From NCBI GenBank assembly GCA_949317995.1, contig OX439048.1:23193495-23257494 (forward strand): a stretch of DNA of 64,000 bases, read 5' to 3'. Below the pieces are notes generated by a model, which saw only the letters and a program-made list of their open reading frames with translations, made no database searches and was not told the DNA's origin. This document shows positions 35,845 to 46,171 of this stretch, piece by piece; positions within the stretch are counted from its first letter, which is position 1; each line of letters opens with the position of its first letter. Source of the stretch: Acholoe squamosa (lineage: Eukaryota; Annelida; Polychaeta; Phyllodocida; Polynoidae). A program made the position numbers and the translations under genes.

Positions 35845-36928
35845 GCTCGATGCAGCAAGTTGGGAACCTGAGTGTTTTCCAGTTTTGGAGGCAGCTGTGC
35901 ATGTAAAATGCCTTCATTCAAGGGACATTTTTGTATATGCAGCAGAAGACAAGTCTTGTGTATGATTCTCTCTCAAAAATCATAACAAAATATGAAAATA
36001 GAATCATTTGCTATGCATTATTCCCTCATGATACATGTCAGACTAGACAAAATGCCCTCCGTAGGTCCCATATGGGCTGGAAAAGCACCATGCTCATAAA
36101 TGCCTTCATCATTTTCAAGATAAGAATATCTGAAGACCTGAACAATGTGAACAGGTCCATGGTGCAAAACCCTTTTGTTTCTATTAAATTCCATCATCAA
36201 TTATTGTTTTGACCTGATTACCCATTGAAAACCATATTGAAATGCTATTAGAACCCCATATTAGGCATGTGAGGCCTATTATAATGCACTATTGAGCTAT
36301 TTAGCTGCAAAAGCGTTGCCGGCACCAAAGACTAAAATCATAAGATGGGGCTAATTCTTCTCACACTTATTGTATCACTTAGATATTTCCCATGCCTTTA
36401 AAGATGATCAAGTAGACCATAAAAATGGATAATTCTGGTATCAATGGGTGATCACGCATCCATATATGGTGATCTATGTGGTCCCACATCAAAAACCAAG
36501 CAGAAATTTCGCTGAAAATCACAGTTTTTGCAAACTAACAAAAATCACATGTCTCCCATAGTGTTATAAGCCACCATAGAGGTAGGGAGAAAAAGCATAC
36601 TCATTGATAAACTTGATGGGTCAGTATTATGCACCATCTATCGAAAACTGATGATTAGAATATTTTTTCACAAAATATATAGGGCCAAACTTTGAAAAAC
36701 AGCAATTTTTTCAAACTAATGATTTTTAAATTTATAATTTGTACTTCAGTGGTAAACTGTGCACTATATTATTGTAATACCATCTACCCTGGCCTAAAAG
36801 CAATGAGTTTCATCTTTCATTTGCTGCAAATATTGTGTAAATCGGATAATTTTTGGCTAAACCACAGCATTTCTTACCAAAAATTCAGGAAAAACTAAGT
36901 TTTAGGTTCCCAACTTGCTGCATCGAGC
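35845..36928. mobile_element. 1.08-kb TIR element flanked by TA
   Basis: A perfect 25-bp inverted repeat begins GCTCGATGCAGCAAGTTGGG at 35845-35869 and is mirrored at 36904-36928. TA dinucleotides flank both ends (35843-35844, 36929-36930), as in Tc1/mariner-type insertions. The interior has only short open frames, none recognisable as a transposase, so it looks non-autonomous. Confidence 0.75.
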
Positions 36929-36952
36929 TATATAGTTTTTGTCGTCTGTTAA

Positions 36953-37273
36953 CTCTTTCCTGCCCACTAGTTCATTAATGCACTACCAGGTGAAATATGG
37001 CTAGTGCATTGATGCACTATTTTAAATATAGTATATGATAGCCTTATCCTCAGCCCTATCAATAGTAATTTTCAATGACACGAGGAAGCATGGCATAACA
37101 TGAAAGGAAATTACATGCAGAATTCAGATCGATTTTTTTTTATACATTTCAAAAACATTCATTCTTTCCCCACGGTAGCTGTAACCCCATGCATGTATCA
37201 ATACAACGGGGTCTGGGACCTCAATCTGTCATATTCTAGGGACTTTTATCAATAGAGAGCCAGCTGGAAAGAG
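36953..37273. mobile_element. 321-bp TTAA-flanked MITE
   Basis: TTAA at 36949-36952 and 37274-37277; ends CTCTTTCC and GGAAAGAG are inverted. TTAA targets are typical of piggyBac and Kolobok elements. The interior includes a repeated TAGTGCATTGATGCACTA palindrome-like motif. Confidence 0.6.
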
Positions 37274-38827
37274 TTAATGTCATGAATTGGGCTACAAAAA
37301 AGTGCAATTTTTATGTTATATGGACATGACTTCATTGGTACAACAATATTTATCTGGATCCCTGAAAATACAAGAACATCGAAAAGCAAATTTTAGCCAT
37401 TAGTAATGACCCTGCATTAAATCTATTTTGAGGTAGCTTCTGCTGCTGTCCTACATGGGTAGCACTACAGAGGTTGGGGTGGATGGTGGCTTCATCTGGT
37501 GATTAATACATGACATATAACAGGTGATTCATACCGTATTACAGTCGTAGTTTAATTGATCAAGAGAAAGAATTGCTAGGTACATCATCAGATATCTCCC
37601 ATAATAACCTGAGTCTTCTTAAGCCAAAACAATGAATTCCAGCAAAAGTATTGTGGTTGACGCATTTCCAAACCCTCAGGAAACCCTTGCATCAAGTATA
37701 AGACGAACCCTTCTGGGATTGCCTAGAACTATCAATTATTATTGAAAGGATGTAATCCAAATCCAAACGCCTATTCAGGCTGAATTAGTGATAGAACCTC
37801 ATAATTTTCGATTGTGAAAGAAAAAATAGAGAAATAAAACAAGAGACTGACTTTCAAATGACCTTCTTCTGCTTTTAGTATTTGAAATGAGATTATCTTT
37901 CAGCAAACCCAGGAATGACGTTGAAGTGCGTTCGAAGTGGACTGGTCCTGCCATAGCTCTCTCAGAAAATGAAGACTGCGACCGAGGCCACGGAATAGCT
38001 AAATGAGTTGACAATACAAGGAGAAACATGACTTGCTACCATGAAGGACACTGCACTTGTTTTAAAATCAAAATATCTCTGCCTCAACAGAGTTGTTCAC
38101 ATATGAAATGGGTAATTTTTACTCGATTATAACATCTGTAATACCAAATGGATATTTGATTAAAACATGATGTTCTGTGATTTACATATGGGGTAGCCCT
38201 GGTCAGGGAACTCAGATGATTGATAATGTGGGCATTAGGGATTTAGTCCAAGCAATTATTTGCTTTTATGTGTGTTTGACTGTGAGAGCACAAATCGATG
38301 TGTGATGCTTTTACTAACATTTTAGTAGGCTAGAAAGGTAATACATGTATATGTTATTGTTGTTGTTTTCTTCTTCTTACCTATAAAGTTCTGCAAGGGG
38401 AGAATCGAAATACAGAGCTCTGTCCAAACCACCTACACTTATACACCTGGAGGTGTACATGTATTTATATCTATGTTGATGAGAAACTGAGTATGAAAAG
38501 GGAATGCAGATAGAGTGTTCTTATGTGTGTGGACTGAAGTGGAGGTGGGAGCGGGCTATTAAAGTGTGGTACATATACTGCTAAAAGATTTCCTCAATTC
38601 AACAGGGACTAATTCAACTACCAAAATATCCCAAATATATATAGTTCAATGAACAGGTTCATTCTGTTTGGAATATCTATAAAGTAAGCTCCACTCCGGG
38701 CTCCACATTTATCGTATTTCAAGCGAGTATCATGCAAGGCAAAAAAAAAGAGTACATGCAAATTGGCTAAGTCCGATTTTGTAATTAATCTTCTCTGTCT
38801 CTCCATCTACCCTCTGGACCACATTGA

Positions 38828-38936
38828 GACGCCAGAGAAAAGGTGCTGCCTCCTGCAGGATAAGTCTAGAACCTCTTTGAAAGACGCCAGAGAAAAGGTG
38901 CTGCCCCTGCAGGATAGGTCTAGAACCTCTTTGAAA
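38828..38936. repeat. Tandem duplication of ~55 bp
   Basis: Two copies of a unit beginning GACGCCAGAGAAAAGGTGCT, at 38828 and 38883. The second lacks two bases. No gene is recognised here. Confidence 0.85.
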
Positions 38937-39270
38937 GGAAGCCTTTTGGCAACGTGAAATGAAATGTCCTTTTACACTGGTACAAATGTGATTTTGCATG
39001 GTTTTAGTTTTCTCATGGGAAGTATGACATAATTTGAATTTTCTCTGAACTTCTGGTGTTCCAACTCGCTGAACCAGACTTTTCATAGGTCATCAAAGAA
39101 GCCCAACATTTTCACATGATTAATGAAACTTCAAGTTTAAGATGAAATGAATGCAATATGATGATGTCATAAGCGATGAGATCTATTGTATGTGTTGGAT
39201 TGATTCAGTGGCTATCATTCAAAATGCAGGCCTTATATGTAAGGCTTTTTCTGGTGAACCTAGGACATTA

Positions 39271-39961
39271 AGAATATCCCTCACAGAATTGTCATTTTCA
39301 AACTACAAATAATTGATTTCCCTAAATGCACTATGGGGATACAACTAAATTCTGATCATTGTATATTCTATTAAGCTAATTCTATCAGACAGTGAAGAAA
39401 TATTCTAGATATTCCACATAGTTCCTGAAATATTCACAAATATGTGGATAGGGCTCATGTGCAAGATTCAACCAATTAGGACTGAAGAGGACCAGTGTAG
39501 TTCAGGAGTCACTGAAGCAGTTTAGCCTCACAGAGCAAACACACCACAGAGAACTAATTTCCACCTCATCTCCAGTGTTTTAGTTCCACACTCTCCCACT
39601 GCTGGCGAGGTACCTGTACTGCCACCGAGTGACATATCCTTAAACTACAACACTGGAGCCAGGACAGGTGAAAAATGGTTCTCTGTGGTATGTTTGCTCT
39701 GCGAGACCAAACTCTTCAGTGACTCACGGCCTACACTGGTCCCTCTTAAGTCCTAATTGGTTGAATCTTCTACCCTAGCCAAATTCGCATTTTTAAGGAT
39801 ATTTCAGAAACTATGAGGAGTTTCTGTGAAATTCCTTCACTGCTAGATAGGTTTAACTTATTAGAATGTATAATAATGGGAATCAAGTTAAATTACATTG
39901 GACACCAAAAGTAATTGAATAATTTGTAGTTTGAAAATGGCAATTTGGTGAGGGCAATACT
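39271..39961. repeat. Large imperfect palindrome (~690 bp)
   Basis: The left half (39271-~39600) is mirrored by the right half (~39640-39961) over nearly its whole length, for example GATTCAACCAATTAGGACT in both arms and CATTTTCAAACTACAAAT near both outer ends. Similarity looks roughly 75-90 percent by eye. It is non-coding and is best read as a foldback element or a MITE with arm-length inverted repeats. Confidence 0.8.
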
Positions 39962-40693
39962 TCACTCCCTGAAATAATCAGATTTGTCTCTGTAGGCATG
40001 GCTCACACCCTGAATGGTAGGTATTGAATCACCCCTCTATGTCTATGATATTATATGGCATATGGGACCTTCGTTTGTCTTTGATATTATCTTGAAGTTG
40101 AACTTTCATATTTCATGTCAAAATGGCATGTTTCTTTGACGACCTAGGATAAATCAGGGGCATGAGATTAAGGTGAAATTATACAAGGGAAGGATTCATA
40201 GAGGTCACAAGTAGACAAAAAGGCTTGCAAAATAACATTTCTACCCCTAAAAATATGCGTTTCTGAGTTGTCACTGGAAGCCTACTTTTCAGGACGAGAA
40301 ACGGGGGTTCGATATTTCGCCTAAAGAGGGCAGCACATGTCATTTAAATGCGACTCTGCCTATCCATCATGGCCAATGGACTGTGATTGGCAAGTGATAT
40401 ACGGAGACAGAGAGGGGGTGGGGCTACTTAAAGCCCGTTAGAAAATACTCTTTGAAGAATAGTTTTATGTTCTATGCTACTTACCAAGGAGTATTGCTGT
40501 AAATGAGTGCTGTGTCAATTCTGGCCTCAATCTCAGTAAAGCTGTATTATAGAATTGCAGGAATGCTTTTGAGGATGTTTTGTGCATTACCGGTAACCCT
40601 TATCTAAATTTTGAATAGTTATGATAAATGTACATATGATATCGCATGCTGTGGTCAGGTCTTTGTAATCAGACTTGTCTTTATCTGTAAATG

Positions 40694-42226
40694 GGGGGTG
40701 TGGATGGGAGGTCCCCCATGCCACATGTCCAATTTAAAGAATGGCCATGTCCCCATGTCAATTTTAAGAAATGGTCATGTCAGCATGTCGATTTTAAGAA
40801 ATTGTTCATGTCACCATGTCAATTTTAAGAAATTGTTCATGTTTCATGTCATTAAGCCAAAAATAGCGCATGTCGCCATGTCGATATTAGTGGTCCACAC
40901 CCATTAAATGATGACATGCAGGCACAGGTTCACGTATGGAATGCTAGGATAATAATGTACTGTGTATGCGCCTTGTCTTCAAATAAGTGTTTGTCCTAAA
41001 AGCTGGTCTTAAAGCTGCTACAAGACGTGAAATATGTGGATTTTTCATTTTCTTCATTTCTACCATTAACCCACTTGTTAGAATGTGTTGGTCAAATCTC
41101 ATTATCTTTTGTGAGCTTTCGCCATGCTAATTCCAAGCATAGAGATGTGCAAAAATATACCGATTTAGCATATCGTCCAATGGCCGCCGCCATTGCGGAA
41201 GCTGATTACCAGTGGTCATCACTGATAGTAGTTATCAGATGGGTACCACCTATCCCCCGAGAGGACCGCAGTGATGAGTTGGTGGCATTTCATTGCCTGA
41301 TAATTAAACCAGTTAAGTCTGTATAATGCTTCCAGCATTTTATCCATGTTGACAAACACCTTATTAGACCAGCTCAGTGGCTCCATCTGTTATTGTCAGA
41401 TGGGGGTTTTGTGCCTAAGATTGCATATTTTCATGAATTTTCGGGCTAAAAACTAACAGGAACATGGTTGAAATGAAAAAGTGTAAAACCATAGGTGCCA
41501 CAGTCTTGAAAGAAAGAAGGACTTGGTTGCTCTGGGGAAATTATTCAAAACTATTTAGCTGACTGTTGTCCCTTCCCACCAAAAAGCAGACAGCAGCTAA
41601 GACCTAAGACCTTATCTGTATGCCTCTCACCAAAATGAATGGCACTGGATATGAGGAAAGGTGGTGTAGAATTATCTGAGATGGAGGTCAGAGAAGGGTA
41701 TTCCAACATTTATTGCAGCTTTAAGTATACACCAGTCCGATATTATGTGCTATCCACCATGTGTATAAGGTATTGCAGCCCAGCGCTTAAATGAATGAAT
41801 ATAGTAGGTTTAAAGACGACAGGTGCTATAATAGAAAAGAGCTTCCTATCAAAATGATGACAGCATCAAAATCTGGGTTAGGGAATTGTGTAATTAATAT
41901 AAGAGAATCTTGAAATGTAGGTAGAAACTAGGATATGGAGGCTGATGCGTTTTCTCGGTCATGTTTAATATAATGCACTCTAATAGATTGGTGTGGACCA
42001 CTAAAATTGACATGGCGACATGGGCTATTTTAGGCTTAGTGACATGGGACATGACCAATTTCTTAAAATTGACATGGTGACATGACCATTTCTTAAAATT
42101 GACATGGTGACATGACCATTTCTTAAAATTGACATGGTGACATGACCATTTCTTAAAATTGACATGGGGACATGGCCATTTTTTAAAATCGACATGTGAC
42201 ATGGGGGACCCCCCATCCACACCCCC
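40694..42226. mobile_element. Foldback element with 30-bp tandem repeats in both arms
   Basis: Left arm 40694-40901 and right arm 41991-42226 are inverted copies. Ends are GGGGGGTGTGGATGGG and its complement. Each arm is built from a 30-bp unit (TTCTTAAAATTGACATGGTG plus ACATGACCAT); the right arm has one more unit than the left. The ~1.09-kb middle has a 99-codon open frame (41027-41326) without a recognised domain. Organisation is like Foldback (FB) transposons, but kinship is only inferred. Confidence 0.75.
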
Positions 42227-43232
42227 TAATAGGGGTCATCATTGTTCCACAAAAGGAAGATTGGGGTTCACTCCGTCTTTCTTTCTCTTTGAGTGTGGAA
42301 GGAGGGTTCTCTATTAGCTCTTTCAGAGAATTTGTAGGGGAGGGTTTAGGCAACTTACTAGCACCCAAATGAAAATCCCCTGTAAAGGTGGGCTCATTAT
42401 TTTATGAACCATGTGAGGGGGAGGGGCCCGGGGGGGCACTCTCTATGTAATGTATACACATATGTGCGGCTGGCAAGGGTACTTTTTCAAGGAAAAGTCC
42501 CTAGCAAGCCTCCTGTTTCAGCCACAAATGTCCCTAGCAAGGGTCTACTTTTGAGCAAAATGTCCCTAGCAAGGGTCAACTTTCGGCAAAATACCCTGAT
42601 TCATGCAGAAAATTTAGAAATTTTCATAAATATTTTCCAAGTTTTCATGAAATTAGCATGAACAAAATACAATTTTCTCCCAAACAAGGTCATTTTAAGA
42701 TATTTTGAGCAAAACCTAAGACTATTATGTAAAAGGTTCCCTAGCAAGGGTAGGGTTTGGAAGAAAAACCCCGTGAACAAGTGCCCTAGCAAGGGTAAGG
42801 GTAGTCGGGGGTTCAGCCACACACCCGTATCAAAAAGAATTGAAGTGCCCCCCCCCGGGGGGAGGGGGAGGGGGTCAGCTTGGGAGGGGTGCAAGATAAT
42901 GTGCCCCTCTTGAGGGAGGGGGGGGGGCGTAAAACAAAGTTTAAAAAAATAAAATAAAAACAAGAGCGTTATTATGGTTCTAAGAGGAGGGGGGGGGATG
43001 ATTGCCCCTTTTTGAAGGAGGGGGGGGGTTAAAGATTTCTGTGCATCCGGGTAAATCTTCATCACCCCGTTGTTGATATATGATGATTACTGTACTCTGT
43101 ATAAATTCTGGTATAATCCAAGTGCAAGACGATCGACCCCTATATTACAGGATAGTTGTCCAATGGTTCCTTCAAGTCAGGTCGAATAAATAGTATGGAG
43201 ATTGATTGCTGTGTGACAGTGTATATTATCTG
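42227..43232. other. Repetitive non-coding stretch
   Basis: From about 42470 to 42800 the near-palindrome CCCTAGCAAGGGT recurs at least five times at irregular spacing, followed by several G-rich runs (42845-43030). The minus-strand open frame across it is proline-rich from these runs and not a credible gene. Confidence 0.6.
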
Positions 43233-43378
43233 CAGGGATGAAAGTCACTGAGGCCAAAAATCCCTGAAATGACCAATAAGAACCCACCTAAATATTGCTT
43301 TTGTATATGAATGTACATAGGACGTTGGGGCTTGAAAATCCCTGAAATCAGGGAAATCCATGAAGACTTCCATCCCTG
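43233..43378. mobile_element. 146-bp MITE with TATCTG target duplication
   Basis: Ends CAGGGATGAAAGTC and GACTTCCATCCCTG are inverted with one mismatch. TATCTG is present on both sides (43227-43232 and 43379-43384). CAGGG ends are seen in hAT-like elements, but those normally make 8-bp duplications, so the superfamily is open. Confidence 0.7.
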
Positions 43379-44098
43379 TATCTGAGCTTTCTCCAGACAA
43401 GCAATAATACGTGAAACAGAGACAAGAGGCTACATCCACTGTTTGATTATCGAATGTTGCCTCGATGTATATTATTTTCTTTACAAGCTTCACATTTCTC
43501 TTAAAGGTCTCAGTATGAATGGGATAACTGAAACATGTATTGCTATTGTCCAAAATGTGAAAAGAAGAGAAACATGCTTGAAAGTTCCAGTTGTTGAATA
43601 AAATGTGAATTAATAGCACACTGAAGTCAGACTTGACACGGCTATACATAAGATGTTTTACATTATCCTACGGCATCTTCATTGAAATCGTATAAAGAGC
43701 TCCATTGTAATCGCACTATTATACGAACACTGGCTTTGAAAGAATAAACGTTATGAAATTATCTTAAATCGTTTTTCTTTTATTTAGCTTTTTTTCTAAA
43801 CAAAAAATGTAAGTGTGATGTAAGACTAGCTTAAAGCCATCCCATCAAAGGAGTCTTTGAAAATCTAAAGCCAATTGGTGCATATCTGGTACCTTCTGAT
43901 GCTGGCTGCTGTCCGAATTAAACAAACGAGGGGACAATGTGATAAGATATCCATTTTAAAAGATTTTGATCAAAGACTATATGGACTAAAGATAGAAGTT
44001 CAATGATATTATGATAGCTGAGAAGGTACAGCACAGCTGTAATGCCAGTCGGTTACTATAGATTAATATTTAAATATGATTGTTCGTTGGTAATCAAA

Positions 44099-44101
<3 letters not shown>
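43379..44101. other. Unannotated stretch before the satellite cluster
   Basis: AT-rich sequence. The minus-strand open frame 43245-43649 overlaps the MITE and shows no domain. I see no gene or structured repeat in it. Confidence 0.5.

Positions 44102-44165
<64 letters not shown>
44102..44165. repeat. AT microsatellite
   Basis: Uninterrupted (AT)n of about 64 bases just left of the 22-bp satellite. Confidence 0.97.
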
Positions 44166-44168
<3 letters not shown>

Positions 44169-44187
44169 AATGACTTTGTGATACGTT

Positions 44188-44223
44188 GCTAAGGTATTCA
44201 TGGTTCGTTGCTAAGGTATTCTT
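44188..44223. repeat. 22-bp satellite, left fragment
   Basis: Units of the form GTTGCTAAGGTATTCATGGT. The array is interrupted here by the copia insertion and resumes at 49484. Confidence 0.85.
44219..44223. repeat. Target site duplication (TTCTT), left
   Basis: TTCTT immediately before the 5' LTR matches TTCTT at 49484-49488, the 5-bp duplication expected of a Ty1/copia integrase. Confidence 0.9.
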
Positions 44224-44259
44224 TGTTAGAGTGTAAACCCACGATCCTCGGTAAATGAG

Positions 44260-44268
44260 CGCGGGAAC
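44260..44268. repeat. 9-bp target duplication of nested element, left
   Basis: CGCGGGAAC here and CGCGGGCAC at 44986-44994 (one mismatch). The uninterrupted 3' LTR has a single CGCGGGAAC at this place. Confidence 0.85.
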
Positions 44269-44985
44269 GCAGGACGCAACTTCTTGACCTGGACTATGCC
44301 CCCGGGGCCTACAGACTGCCGCGTGGGAGTGATGCGAAAATTACGCGGACAGCAGTGGCTGAGGCGTGCCCTTTCCCACACTCCCCATGGCAAGTCTGGG
44401 AAAATGCCCCCAGGGCATCCATGGTAAGGATGATGCTCCCAGGACATGTAGGCCTATATAGGGTATTGGACTATGCCCCGGGGGCATTGTTTAGTACATG
44501 GATGCCCCCAGGGCATCGTCAATTTTTTTTATGCATGTATGATTATCCTTACTATGAATGCCCTGAGGGCATTTTCCCCCATTGTTCTCTGTACCATGCC
44601 CCTGGGGCATCCATAATATGGATGATGTGTGATGATGCCCCCCAGGGCATAGCATTTACTTCTATATTATAGACTGAATACTATTATGTCCCGGGGGCAT
44701 CACACACACCACAAATGCCCCTGGGGCATAGCCTTTATTCTATAATCTGAAATCTACAATGGCATGCCCTGGGGGCATCAGCAATTCCATCAATGCCCCC
44801 AAGGCATTTTCGTTACTCCTACACAAGAAACGACTAAAGTATGCCCCAGGGGCATCACTGGGCCGAGAATGCCCCCGGGGCCTTTCCTTATAAACTCACA
44901 CCAGAGTCACAATCTGACACAGCACGCGTGGAGCAGCGCGTGAATGCCCCGGGGGCATAGTCCGGGTCGAGAAGTTGCGTCCTGC
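44269..44985. mobile_element. 717-bp palindrome-array TIR element (Mutator-like MITE candidate) nested in the LTR
   Basis: Terminal inverted repeats begin GCAGGACGCAACTTCT and run about 40 bases with two mismatches. The 9-bp target duplication plus long TIR fit the Mutator/MULE superfamily. The interior carries 15 copies of ATGCCCCNGGGGCAT (N varies, some with one or two changes), starting at 44296, 44404, 44433, 44473, 44502, 44558, 44596, 44635, 44686, 44715, 44764, 44793, 44841, 44869 and 44944. No transposase frame. Absence from the 3' LTR shows it inserted after the copia element landed. Confidence 0.85.
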
Positions 44986-45187
44986 CGCGGGCACAGCGCT
45001 ACTGTGCCGCCCTCTGTGGTGAGAGAATGGAACTAACTTTGTTGTTTTAACTGGAGACAACTTAATAAAGTGGTACTTCCGGTCCTGCAGCGTGGGCCAC
45101 GAGGAGTCAGAGAATCCAAATGGAAGAAGTGTTTCTTGATTAATCCTTTCATTTGAAGAAGTAAATGCCCAAATTATCCTCCACAAA

Positions 45188-46171
45188 ATGGCTTCCACAC
45201 TAACAGGTCATGGACCCAGGCACAGGTTGATGTTTGATGGAGATGAGGGCAAGTATGAACTCTGGGAATGTAGATTTTTAGGCCACATGAGGCAAATGAA
45301 GTTACTGGATACAATTGCTGGGAATGGTATTGCAGCTGCAGATAAGAAGGCAGAGGCATATGCAGAAATTGTACAGTATTTGGATGATAGGAGCTTATCC
45401 CTTATCATGAGAGATGCTAAGGATGATGGCAGACAGGCTCTTAAAATTCTCAGAGACCATTACAAAGGCAAAAGTAAGCCCAGGGTTATTTCCCTTTACA
45501 CTGAACTGACATCATTGAGAAAAGGTACTGATGAGTGTATCACCGACTACGTCATCCGTGCGGAGACCGCTTCAAATGCGCTGAAAGAAGCAGGGGAAGA
45601 AGTGAGTGACAGTTTACTTGTTGCTATGGTTCTGAAAGGTCTTCCAGCTGAATATAATACTTTTGGAACTGTTACCACCCAAAAGGATGACCATAGGTTC
45701 AGTGACTTTAAAGTGGCACTTAGAAATTTTGAGGAGACGGAAAAGTGCCGGTCGAGTGACGCTGAGTTAAACTCGAGACAGGAGAATGTGATGAAAACTG
45801 TGTCCGATGCCGGGAAGAGCGACAACCCCAGCAAACCGAGTTATACATGTTATGCTTGCGGAAAACCAGGACACAGATCTTTTGAGTGTAAAAATAAAAA
45901 GCAGGGTAACAAGTGGTGCAATAACTGCAAAACCAAAACTCACTATACAAATCAGTGTAGGAAGAAGGACTCGGCTAAAGTAGCCAGCGACGATAGTTCG
46001 AAACCGGGTCATGCATTTGCGTTCAAGGTTAGCGTTGATTATGCGGATGTTTGTAATACAACTAGCCTGTATAGTTTATTGGTTGATTGTGGTGCAACTA
46101 CTCATATTGTTACCGAAAATCCAAATTTGTCAAATTTGATGAAAGTTTTGTTCCAGAGAAACACTACATAG
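45188..46171 (+). CDS. gag: Copia Gag (with start of protease), 327 codons
   Basis: Structural protein of the retrotransposon particle. The ATG lies 18 bases inside the 5' LTR. The N-terminal region is a copia-type Gag helical domain; two CCHC zinc knuckles follow at 45848-45889 (CYACGKPGHRSFEC) and 45917-45958 (CNNCKTKTHYTNQC), both CX2CX4HX4C. The frame then enters the protease active site VDCGAT (46082-46099) and terminates at 46171, while the rest of the protease continues in the -1 frame. The single gag-pol reading frame usual in this group is therefore broken, or is passed by ribosomal frameshifting at two A-AAT-TTG heptamers (46123-46129, 46132-46138). Confidence 0.93.
   Translation: MASTLTGHGPRHRLMFDGDEGKYELWECRFLGHMRQMKLLDTIAGNGIAAADKKAEAYAEIVQYLDDRSLSLIMRDAKDDGRQALKILRDHYKGKSKPRVISLYTELTSLRKGTDECITDYVIRAETASNALKEAGEEVSDSLLVAMVLKGLPAEYNTFGTVTTQKDDHRFSDFKVALRNFEETEKCRSSDAELNSRQENVMKTVSDAGKSDNPSKPSYTCYACGKPGHRSFECKNKKQGNKWCNNCKTKTHYTNQCRKKDSAKVASDDSSKPGHAFAFKVSVDYADVCNTTSLYSLLVDCGATTHIVTENPNLSNLMKVLFQRNTT
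45206..45220 (+). other. Primer-binding site (internal tRNA-iMet type)
   Basis: GGTCATGGACCCAGG follows the LTR directly. It closely resembles the Drosophila copia primer site, which pairs with the anticodon stem-loop of initiator tRNA-Met (half-tRNA priming). It overlaps Gag codons for GHGPR. Confidence 0.65.
46123..46138 (+). promoter_or_regulatory. Tandem -1 slippery heptamers at the gag-pol frame change
   Basis: AAATTTG occurs at 46123-46129 and again at 46132-46138, each in the zero frame as A-AAT-TTG (pattern X XXY YYZ). Shifting back one base at either places the ribosome in the pol frame, which has no ATG of its own here. G in the last position is not an efficient slippery site in known examples, and no strong downstream pseudoknot is obvious. 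Confidence 0.4.

Larger units (their letters stand above)
44224..45205 (+). repeat. 5' LTR (interrupted by nested insertion)
   Basis: Begins TGTTAG and ends CTAACA. Its 982 bases equal the 256-bp 3' LTR plus a 717-bp insertion and a 9-bp duplication. AATAAA lies at 45064-45069. The gag ATG is at 45188, inside the LTR. Confidence 0.93.

Noticed and set aside
42601-43065. 154-codon minus-strand proline-rich frame
   Set aside because: Driven by poly-G runs on the plus strand and the CCCTAGCAAGGG repeats.
46087-46122. Start of pol at 46087
   Set aside because: The first codon there is TTG, not ATG, and the codons before the frame change do not resemble protease; the true entry is from the gag frame near 46123-46138.
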